From contig NC_044578.1 of the NCBI RefSeq assembly GCF_901933205.1, positions 15,533,501-15,597,500 on the forward strand: DNA of 64,000 nt, in the 5' to 3' direction. Origin of the DNA: Camarhynchus parvulus. Taxonomy: Eukaryota > Chordata > Aves > Passeriformes > Thraupidae. The notes below the pieces were generated by a model. It saw nothing but the letters and a program-made list of their open reading frames with translations, made no database searches and was not told where the DNA came from. The position numbers and the translations under genes are program-made. The stretch's first letter is position 1. Every line of letters starts with the position of its first letter. Below are positions 30,101 to 40,628 of this stretch, piece by piece.

Positions 30101-33100
30101 AGCTATTGTGCTACCGTTAAGTGATGTGAAACTTGCTAAAACGAGTTCCAATGGAGAGCACCTGGGGTAAGGGGAAGCTGCCTCTGCGCTGATTTTCTGG
30201 TGTCACCATCCAAGCAGATGTTGGCTGTAAAAGTGAGACAGTGACATGGTACATGGGTGAAGGTGGCTGCCAAAAACCTTATTGCAAGTGTGTGTGGAAG
30301 CCTGGAGTAATAATCATGGAAAAGTCCTAAGTGCTGGAGTGATATTGTCTGTAAATGGGATTGAGTAAAATGCATCCTTTCTGTATTTTTATTTTACTTG
30401 AAGTGTACACTTGGCTTCATTCTCTATTTTAAGACAAATTCGACTGGAAAGGAAAGCTTCATTGTCCATTTCAGTGGAAAGGTAGATCTCAAGAGCTGTT
30501 ATATTTAGTGCCTTACTCTTTAGATAGCATCATCCTCAAACGAGTGGGAAGGAGTATGGCTAAGTATATAGGAATGCTGTAATTGTAAAGGGATTTATCG
30601 GGACATAATGGTAAGCCATCTCAAAGATTGCAGTGCATTAAAATGTTAAATTTGATTATACTTTAATCAGGCTGTTATCCCAATTTTTTTTATCTTTTTC
30701 TGGAAGCCTGAGGGAGTTTGGTTTTTTGCTTTGAATGTTACAGCCACAAATGCTTATCATTGCCTAACAAATAATCACTTTTAGATTGTGAGCCTTCAGG
30801 GGCAAGGGTTGTCTGCCCACTCCCTGCTGGAGGGCCCTCAGTGCAGAGGTTACAATTCCAGCTGGAGCATTTGAGTCAAATCATAATACAAATTTAGCAA
30901 TAGTAAATATTTAAATTGGAGGTTTTATGGATCTGTTAGTGCTGGTGAATGGCATCAAGCAATACAATGGAACCTTACTGAATGTTTTTGCAGAGCTGAA
31001 AGCTTGCTTGTTAGAGCAGGAATGCTGTAATCACTGGTAGGACAGCAAGTCTTGGAACATTCTTTCTGTTCTTAAGGCAATGTTTTGAATGGTGTTTTGA
31101 GAAAATAGAGCATAAAAAGGAGAAGGAGGTGATCTGAACTCATCAGCAAAATTTCAAAAGAGCCCCCAGAAATGTGTTGCAGCGCAATTTCTTTTTATGT
31201 CAAAGTACTGAAGTACACACCCTGAACCAAACAATTATGGGACTCGATGGACTAAGCAAATAGCTTATCTCTTACAGAAAGCAGCTTAAGTTTAGAAGAG
31301 GAAAAAGAATTATAGTAAACTTAAATAAATCCCTTTGAGGATAAATGCTGCTTCAGCTGCAGGCATTTTTCCTGGCATGAAACCACTGGAGGTTCAGCTA
31401 TTGGAAGCTTGGCAGGAATGTGGTAACATTAATAACTCATCCTTCATCTGCTGATCAAAGTTTTATATGAGAAGTCATCATTGTTACCCATCTGGCAGGA
31501 TGTTGGAGGTGTAGGAGATCTCTATGCTTGATAAAGAGCAGGTAGGGTTGGCAGCAGGCTGTCAGCTGTGTGCTGCCTGCCCTGGATTGGGGCAGACATC
31601 GTGCTGGGGGTGTCAGGGGCTGCTTGGCTGCTACCTCGAGTAGTTTCTGTGACATGGTTTACAGCTGGACCTTGGCTTGAGCAAGGAAGTGTCCCCTTCT
31701 CCCTGGGGATAAAAGAAGCTGTGTGACATTTAAGTAGGAACAAAGTTAGACTGTTGTCCCATAAAGAGTGGCGAGACTGTGTATTTGAAAATTAAGGGTG
31801 CAGCCTATTTATTGAGCTGTAAACTGGCATTTTAATTTTTTCATCAAAGCAGCAGAGTGGGTAAAAGGAAAGGTGGACTTTGAGTGTGTTTTTCCATATC
31901 CTGATTCTCAGGTGGATTTAATGCACCTTCCTACTGCTCTTGCTACAGAAAAGCTCTTAGCAGAAACAGAGGAACTCCGATTGTGAGTAGGAGGCTTGTG
32001 TTTACATGTAGCTTCTTGTGTCACTGGGCACTTTTTTGTGTGTATGCGTATGTGTCATTTGCTTTTGTTATTTTAAGTTTTTAATTTAAGTGTGACCTTT
32101 CCCAGTTTGCTTTTAGCTAATGGGTATAATGAAAGCGCCACTGCAGATATTTGAGATACAGGAGCTTGTATGTGTGCAAATCTTTATGAAACTTCTGTTC
32201 AACATGTAACCCAGTGAGAGTCTGTGTTTGCAGGCTGAAGAGATGAATGAGCTAAGATAGGGAACAATGGTGCCTGTTCTTTAGTTAAAGGAACTTTTTG
32301 TCTGTTCTTGGCTCTAGATCTCCATGAGGATGCTGTAAATGTTCCAGTTCAAGGTTGCTCACGTGTCCATTGAAATAAAAGGAAGGAGACAGTATTCACT
32401 GAAAATCATTTACTTCAGTTACTCAGTAAACTTGCTTCCATATGGATGGGAATGCAGTTTAGAAATGAAGTAAAATAAGACTTTAGTACCATGAGCTAAG
32501 GTACTAAGGAGAGTTCATTTTGCCCTGAAGAGGGGCTATTAAAATCTGCAGCAGAGTGTTCAGCAACACATCTCCTTCTCTTTGGTAGGCGTTCCTCCTT
32601 ATTCTTTAGGTACATTTAGGGTGTGTAGTTAGAGCTACTAATATATTCTGTAATAAGATTTGTATCTTTACATTCTGTGGCTTAAAATCACCAAACTATC
32701 AGCTCCATGTATGCCAGGTTCAATTTCTTACCACTTTGAAGTTGCCCTAGTTCCAAGTGAGTTTGGAAGAAGGAGACAGACTGGCAGTGTGTGTGGCTGT
32801 GCATCAGAGAATGAGTATTTTTCAGAGGAATTGCATGAGTTTGAGTGGTGTCTCTATCTGAGATAAATAATTTCGTGTAACAAGCTTTGTAGCCATGTGG
32901 ACTTATTTATGTAAAGGGAAATTTGAATAACTTGGATGTAAACCATTTTTAAGCTAAAAAGGAAATAAAAGTTCATTATATTTTTTTACTTTTTTTCTCT
33001 TCCAATCCTTTAAATTTATTTTTAATTGTATTGCTGAGTTGGTTTTAGTGATAAAAAGCAGCCTCTAGGGACAAGAGTTACCAGATGTGCTTTTATTTTG

Positions 33101-34150
33101 GTGCAGCTTGCTTTTGCAACTTGATAAATTCCCAAAGTGCTCTGGTTAGTAGAAGTGCCAGATGTTTACTGTGTGCTCCTCAAGTTCTGATAGTGGTCAT
33201 GAAAACACTGCAGAAACCTCACGGCCTGAAAGATAGGGGAACAGCAGATTTAGAAATGGCAAAAGGATTAAATATTTACAGTTGAGAGCAAGCAGCTGTT
33301 AGTTTATTGTGTGGTGTAACTTCTGATTGCATTGTACTTCCATGCCAGTGCAGGTTAAATGTGCTTCAGTAGCTTTGAGTTGTGTCTGCACTTGAGTAAA
33401 AGTGCTTGGTGTTAAACTGGGACTCCTGCACTAGGCAAAGTGAGAAGTTACTCATTTTCTGTGCTCTGTAGACACAGAATTTGCAAGCAGCAAATACAGA
33501 GCTAATTGTGTTAATATTTTTGGGGGTTTTTGGGGAGCTTTAATTGTGTTAATAATCTTTGCATGCTTTGGGGAACTACTCAGAAATGTAAAAATGGGCT
33601 CCTGTTTTAAAAGTCATCTTTAAACAGACCTTTCCGGTCATTTGCAGCAAGGCAAGAATGAGGTAAGATTTGACAGTTTATTGTTAGGGAAATAATGGCT
33701 GCTAATACTGCTTTTTAAATATCACATTGATTACAAAACCATTTGTGTAGGAGTGGTGTATGGCACTAGACCTTCAAAGAACTGGTAAACAAGGAAGATT
33801 CAGTGTAAACACTTAAATAGCAGCATCCAAAAGTAGGTTAGAGTGTTACACAACCTGAAAAAGCCCAGCTTTGAAGGGCAGCATTTTTGAAGATTTTAAA
33901 AAAAGAAAAAAGTGGTTTTTTTATAGATGTAATTTTTGTAAATGGTACTAATTTGACATTGATTATGTAAAGAATCTTATTTTTGTCTCCAGCTTACTGA
34001 AGCCTAATATTTCTTTATGCAGTCTAAGAGAAATAAGATTTTCATAATTCTTTGTTTTGCAATTACTGTCAGTAAGGTTTATGTTGTTGAGGTTCATGTT
34101 GAGGTGATGCTTCCTTAACTGGAGAATGTATTTGCAGACTATATCAGAGA
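15151..34150. other. Non-coding stretch, probable intron or spacer
   Basis: No exon with coding character was found. Open frames are short and shadow each other. The base composition is that of an ordinary bird intron. A fragment at about 30783-30830 ('agattgtgagcc...ggggcaaggg') resembles the ancient interspersed-repeat motif seen across amniotes, but it is too short to classify. A short (CAG)n run lies at 23071-23085 and a short (GT)n run at about 24175-24188. I see no rRNA or tRNA gene. Confidence 0.45.
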
Positions 34151-34151
34151 T

Positions 34152-34192
34152 TATATATATATTATGTATATGAATATATAGACATATAGAGA
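34152..34192. repeat. AT-rich imperfect dinucleotide repeat
   Basis: The stretch is built of TA units interrupted by G and C (TATATATA, TATGTATATG, ATATATAGACATATAGAGAGAG). This is a degenerate (TA)n/(GA)n microsatellite without coding context. Confidence 0.7.
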
Positions 34193-37100
34193 GAGGCATT
34201 AGATATCTGCTTTAAGAGAAAGTCCAAAATTATAGCTGTGCGGTTCAGGCAGTGGGATGGGGGAGCTGGGGAGATGGGCTAGATGTGGGGGATTTTGTTA
34301 GGTTGCTTTTGTTTCTCAAACAGTGAGTGTATGAGTTATTATTTAATTAAAAGCTATTGTAGAACTCTTGTTCCTTAGTTGAAATGTTTTTCTCTATAGG
34401 AAATATCCTTTCAGCTTTGTGCTCATTGCTTTTCCTTATCCAGTCATCATCCATTACAGGGCAGCCATACAAAAATAAACCAAACTAGATCTTGCAGATT
34501 AATTTCAAATGGGTAGATTTGGTTGCTGTCAGGTGTTTAGGGAAGAAACAATAAGTGGGAATTCTTGTAGAAAGAAATAATGGAAGTCTTTTTCTATGCA
34601 GTTTTTATATTAAAACTGGTTTTGATATTCCAGAGATAAAAGCACTGATCAGGAGGTATGTGATAACATAAGCCCCATCCTGGCATTAAGGTTCTGCAAT
34701 CCCTTCCATCACTGAAGTAGCTAGCACCAAAACATTTCCTATAGTAGAGAAATACTATAAAAACACCCATGTTGTGTTTTCCTGTGAAATGTTTCCTGGA
34801 CTTTTCAAGCAATAGAGACACTCAGTGCACAAATCCGTGCTTAGCTGAATTTTGGGGGTTTGTTTGCAGGCTGGTTTGAGAGGAGGAGCTGTAGTCTCAG
34901 TTGTACCTCCAGCTGCTTTTGTAGCTTGAGTTGGCTCAGGTAGAGTAAAGCACAGTTATCCCTTGTGAAATAAAGCAGCAGAGAGCTAGGTCCTCTTAGC
35001 CAACCTATTAGGAGCTACAAACCAGGCTAGGGATAGTTGTAATATTCCCACCTAGTTCAGCCGGGCAATTTCCCTGTATTACTTGATCGCAAAGCCTACT
35101 GGTGGTTAAACCTTCAGTTTGTTTTAGACTTCTCATCTCAGAAACTGAATTACCAATGTGGAATTGCTCAGAATGCCTAACCTGATTTTTAGACTTTCCT
35201 GTATGTCTTTCTGCATTATTTCACAAGGATCTTGGGGCTCCTTATACTTGGTTCTGTGGAAAAGGAGGGAGGAAAAAGAGGATAGTGCCATCTTTTTGAT
35301 GGCTGATTGTCCATGGAGCAATTGATACTGGCAGAGTCCTGGCTAACAGGAATCTCATATTCTATTCTTACCACATTATGGTCTAATAGTCTGCTTTAAT
35401 AGGATATTACAGAAGTAGAAATGGTTGGTAGAAAGAGACAACAAAATATACAGTGGAAATAAATCTAAACTTATGGTCACTTGATCAAAAACAAGTCAGC
35501 AAAGCCTTTTAGTTATGGGAAAACTTTTCTTCTCCTTAATTTCCTGTGGGAAGGGAGAAAGCAATTTTGTTAGTGGTAGCACTTCTTAGCTAGAAATGTT
35601 GAGTTTTTTTAGGAAATTCTTTACCAGATGCAGTAACAAGGCGGATTCAAGAATCTTTTTGTTTCCTGAAACAAAGTGGACTTGTTTGGAATCTTGGGAA
35701 CCTGAGAGTAAATGAGTGTATCATGTGCTACAATTCTCCTTCTATTTGTTTGTTCTGACTTTGAATTTGCTTTAACTTTAAATATGCTTTTAAGACAGGA
35801 GGGCCAGGGAGTTACAGGACAGACAGTTTTTATCTGTAAGTACAGGAAGAAGTAGGATGTAAATAAACATTAGTGACATACCAATCTGCTGCTTCCTTTT
35901 CTGCTAACTTCTGTATTTAAGCTAGGGCAGTTTCTTAGGAAATATCCCAAATATGTCCATTTTGTATTTCAGCATTTATAGTCCAAATGTGTCAGAAATT
36001 CACCAGGCTAATCACATTCTGATCTCTTTCTATTACAGCTTCTGTTTAAGACTAATTAAATTATTGTAATTGTTAAGAAGAATGATTTATTAAATTAGTT
36101 GCTACCCTTGCTGATTTACTGCGGACCTATGACAATTCCATTGTCATTCTTAATTTTTTTCTCTTTATATTCCTGTTTCACTATAACTTGTATAACTGCA
36201 AAATAAACGAAATAGATTTCATTCTAGTGCTCCAAATTACACTATTGCACTACTTTCAGAACTTCAAGTTTTTCCACCTAAAATATTAGAAGGTAGCAAG
36301 AAACAGCTGTGCTTAGAACAGTTGCATTTATTTAGGCTAAAATAGTTTTGTTTGTTTCAGGAGAAAGAATACACCCAGTAGATAGCTAGAAGTGATAGAT
36401 GGAGCTGAAAGAAGTTGATACTATCCTAGAACATCATCCATGTTACAGAACTGGAGAGAGGGTTTGGGAGGAAACAAGGTTATTTGTTAAAATTAAAGCC
36501 TTTATATAGCTGTGCAGCCCTAAGGATTGTACTGCAATATCTTTGAATTAAAACCTATGCTTATTAAAACTAAACAAAAATGTGCTATTTCAAAAGGAGT
36601 CTGTCCTGACATTCCGTATTGGGAATGAGAATTTCTCTTCAAGAGCCTCACTTTCCTAGTGTGGCTCTCTTTTGATCTTGGATATGTCAAAGCCCGGTTC
36701 TGCTGACCCTCAAGGTCCATTTGGTGCCTTGTAAGCCCTGAAAAAGGACTGAAAGAAGTGCATGTTTTCACCATGAGTATCAGGTATTTTAACATTTCAG
36801 CTGCACAGGACTCTGTTCTTCAGTTTGACCCATCTGCTCACAGATGTTTTCTGTGGGCTGTGAGTAGAGCATGCCATGACTGGTTTTGAGGGGAGATCAT
36901 CTATGGCAGGGTGTTGCAGGCTCTGCCTGCCAGACACAGGCTGGCATTTGCATCTTTCTTATTTCTTTCCTTTTTCCTTACTTCCGTACAGTGTTATCAC
37001 TGTAACTTACAATGAAACTCAAAGCCCAATTTGTCACTCTTAAAAGGAGTTGAAAATTAGTGGTGAAAATACTTTCCACCTACTCTAAGGAATATTCCAG

Positions 37101-39790
37101 ACAGTAGGTTTCAAAAGCTTTGAATAGTTTAAATTCAAAAGGAATAAAGAAAATCCAAACCCATTACAATACTGTACAGACCCGTTGTTCTGAGTGCCTC
37201 TTAATTGTTTGATTTCTAAGTGAGTGCAGAAATATATTAAAAGTTAACTTCTGTGTTATTAGTTTAGTAAAATCAAACACCAATACATGTTATGATGGAT
37301 TTAAGAGAGAAAACACCAAATTTATTTGTAGCCTGTCAGAATGTCTTATACGGTGTGTAGGTTTATAGTTTTTAATTTTGGTTTTTAAGACTCAGAACAT
37401 TAAACATTTTGGACATGTAAGGAGGCAAATCTGTTTTCAGCTCTTGGAACTGATTTTTGCTAGCTAGAAAAAGGTCTGTCTTTTATGAGACAGCATTAGT
37501 AATGCCACAGAGGAGTTTTTTGTGTTTTATAACTGCTAATCTCTGCCAAAACAGGAGCTCTTTTCTGAGTATCAGTAACTTGAAAGAAAAGATGTGTTCA
37601 GAACATTGAATGTGGTGCTTCTTGGTGTGAAGCTCCTGTTACACCATGCTGCCTGCAGCCTCACAAAGAGGATTACTCAGGCTCTGTTGTGTCTCCTAAC
37701 CTTTTTGGGAATGATTTTGTGTGTGCAAGACAGAGGTCTGGTAGAGGTGATTGTTAACTTTTTCTTTTATTGCTGTTCTTTCTAAGTCTTCAGCTGGAAC
37801 AGCTTTGTGCTCTGTCATTTCTCTTCCATTATTTCAGTTGTTCAGAGCAGTCATGTCTCCAGTGCCTGGGTTTCTGTGCTTTATCCGTGTATTCTCGTGG
37901 CAGAAGCAAAAAAATCACCTTCTTTCTGTGAAAGGAATTCTGGAGGCTGTGCCCCAAACCACAGTGAAGTAACTTCCCACATAATTAGCCTAGTGCAGAG
38001 TTGAGAGAAAGGCTAGCCCCAGAGGAGCAGGCAGGAGCAGCTGCCCATGTTTGCTCCAGCAGTGAGCTGGTTCCTCCTTCCCAGCCTGCTTTCCTGCTCC
38101 ACAGGACTCGTCCTTGTGTGCCTTGGCTTGGTGCTCTCCTGCTGAACGTGCCTGCTGGGCGAGAGCTTCTGTGGCAGCCAGGGTAGGTGAGAGCACAGTG
38201 AAAACAGCCTGGAGATGGAGAGTATGCCTTCCAGAGAGCTTCCTAGAAAGAAAAAAAAAATGTTTGGGGGGGAAAAAAATCACCTCTGCTGTTGCTTTGT
38301 GGTTTTCCTTTTCTGGGCATGTGATAGGCAGTTGGGCCCTAGGAGTTAGGAGGGTCCTTTTTATCAATCTGTTCACATTAGCACAAATGGATAATGCTGT
38401 TCAAGTGTTATTGTTTAAATGTCAGAGGTAGCAACTCCAGGGCAAGCATCATGCTGTGACTCAGAGGAGGTAAAGCACTGGGAGACATTAAAGATGGGAG
38501 TCTGTAGCTGACTTCCAAGTCAGGCACTGCAATGCTTTGATAGCTGGGGTGTGTTACTGCTTGGTGTCCTTCAGCCTTTGTACAGCAGCTGCAGTCCTGG
38601 GCAGGTGTGTGGGGGCAGGCTCAGGAGTCTCTCAGGAAGGAGGTCCTTGTGGAGCTGGGACGACTGTAAGACCTCAAAAACTTCTAATGAGGGAGAAGTA
38701 TTTGACATTCATTTGCCCAAGAAAGTGAGAACTGGAAGCTCTTTCTGCCGGTTCCCTGAGAAACTCAGCCCTAACTTTAAGTTTTGGCATCTGTGCCAAG
38801 AGCACCAAGAAGAGTGCTGCAGTGAGATAAAGTCCTTTCCTCTCTGGCAGACTTTCCTTTCTGGCTGCCTCCACCAGATCGAAGGCTTGGTATGCAAGAC
38901 TGGTAAAAGCTTCAGGGAGGAGTGTGAGAGGGCAGGGGCTGGGTATCTCCCTGTGTTGGAGGAGACACTTGGATCGTGAGCTCTGTGGTAGTAAAGACAA
39001 GTGCTGGCCTTTCCCACAGACTGAGATGTGGGAGCTGCTTGTACTGGTGTGGGGAAGGAGGGTGCTAGTGCATGGCTTTTACCATATAGGCAACTGCTGG
39101 TGTTTGAGTTCTGTGTGTAGAAATGTCTGTTATCCAGAAATAAATAAATTATCACACTTTATATATGTTGCCTCTGACACTGTCCTTTATGATGTGTAAG
39201 GTGCAGGTCTGTATGAATTGTTATGCTACAAGTTAAAAATAATAAATCTAATGCATCTTGTTACTGCCTGCTTTGATCTCCTTGGGCTCTGCTAAGCTGT
39301 TCTTGTCCCAAGCAAAGGGAGACAGACTCTGTGGGATAGTGTACATACTATCTCCTTCCCAGCTGCATGTGTGCACACAAGCTAGATATTTTTCTTTAGA
39401 AATGGCAAGTTTGGGTCACACATTCAGCAGTCAAAATGATGATTTTACCACATCCTGCTTGCGCAGGAAGCTTATTTTTTTTTTAATCTGATAAGTTGAT
39501 TCCCCATATTTTGTCAAAAAGCAAAGCAAGTTGCTTAAAGCTGCAGAGAGGTTTGGATTCTCCCGTGGTCAGTTTGCTGCTTTGTCTCACGTCCATATGT
39601 TTAAGACAAAGTGAAAGCCTTGCAGTCAGCTCCTGTCCTACTGTACTAACAAGCTTCCCGTGACCACTAGGATGTGATAATATCTGAAAAAATGTTTTCC
39701 CTATTAGAAAGAGTTGTGGGGTTTGTTCTTGGTTAGCTGGGTTAAATCAGTTGGGGAGAAAAATGTATACCATATCAATATTTGGTCCAA
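34193..39790. other. Non-coding stretch, probable intron of LRRC8D
   Basis: No supported exon is present. The long A/T-rich blocks at 35,950-36,250 and 37,000-37,420 are of the kind often found in conserved non-coding sequence, but conservation cannot be judged from one genome. Short open frames at 37,990-39,200 lie on both strands with no domain and are treated as chance. Confidence 0.45.
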
Positions 39791-39914
39791 TCATAGAATA
39801 AATAGTTTGGGTGGGAAGGTTCCTAAAAATAGCATCTAGTTCCAACACTCCTGCCATGGGCAGGGACGCCACTCAGGCATCCTAGATCAGGTTGCTCAAG
39901 TCCCCATCCAACTG
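39791..39914 (-). mobile_element. CR1 LINE 3'-end fragment
   Basis: Read on the plus strand, this begins with TCATAGAATA and continues through GGTTGGGAAGG-like and 'CATCTAGTTCCAAC' segments. It then reaches 'CTGCCATGGGCAGGGACGCC' and 'AGGTTGCTCAAGTCCCCATCCAAC'. This is the well-known reverse complement of the CR1 3' region in birds. The copy is about 125 bp, diverged and 5'-truncated, so it is not mobile. It lies about 700 bp upstream of the LRRC8D coding exon, inside the putative last intron. Confidence 0.85.
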
Positions 39915-40596
39915 TTTTTTACTTTAAAACATCCAAGTATATTAAAAGGGATTGTGCCAAATATTCACATAGTGGCTGGAAGGCGTTCACTTGCGCTGCA
40001 GTGATGCTTAAAAGGGAAAGGGGCCAATCAGTCTGATAAGACATGTGGATACTCAGTAGGAAGGAGTGGAAGATACTGTGTTGTGCTAGATGAAAAGAAA
40101 TGAGAGACCTTGCTGGTGACGTAACAAGACCTAAAATGTGCTGTGCAAGTCACGAGCAGAGTGCAAAGTATTGAGAGAAATGCTATTTTGTTTAAATACA
40201 CGGTACTACAAAATACTGTTAGAACTGGATTTTTTGTGCTCAGACTCAAGCAATCGTTTTTACAGAATTGGATGTTGTGCTCTGTAGTCTATTGTTGCTC
40301 TTCCTTTTATTAATATATATCAGCTACAGTATTATACCTTTCAGATATTTCACTTGCACAGAGCAGGCTTCAGTGCTGTGAAGTGGCAAAGATACTTAAC
40401 CATGGTGTGGCCTGAAGTGAGAAGCCCTTCTGTATTGCTAAAATACTTCATTGTTTTGGTTTTGGAAAAACTGTTGAGTGGCATGATGGACAATATGCAA
40501 CAGGCAACAAAATATTAAAAAAGGCAAAACCTTCTGAGGTTGTGTATGTCAAGCTGGGATTGTTTTTAAATAGTAAAATTCATGTCCCCAGTCGAT
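39915..40596. other. 3' part of the intron before the LRRC8D coding exon
   Basis: Nothing coding was seen. It leads into the acceptor described separately. It contains A/T runs and no recognisable repeat beyond the CR1 fragment on its left. Confidence 0.5.
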
Positions 40597-40626
40597 AACA
40601 GTGACTTTGTCTTTGTTCTCTTGTAG
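40597..40626 (+). promoter_or_regulatory. LRRC8D: Splice acceptor of the LRRC8D coding exon
   Basis: A pyrimidine-rich tract (ctttgtctttgttctcttg) ends in TAG at 40624-40626. A plausible branch-point adenosine lies about 20-27 bases upstream, in the 'ataacagtgac' segment. The exon then starts with GA followed immediately by the ATG at 40629. This placement means the 5' UTR is almost entirely in upstream exons. That fits the known LRRC8D structure, in which one terminal exon holds the whole coding sequence. Confidence 0.85.
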
Positions 40627-40628
40627 GA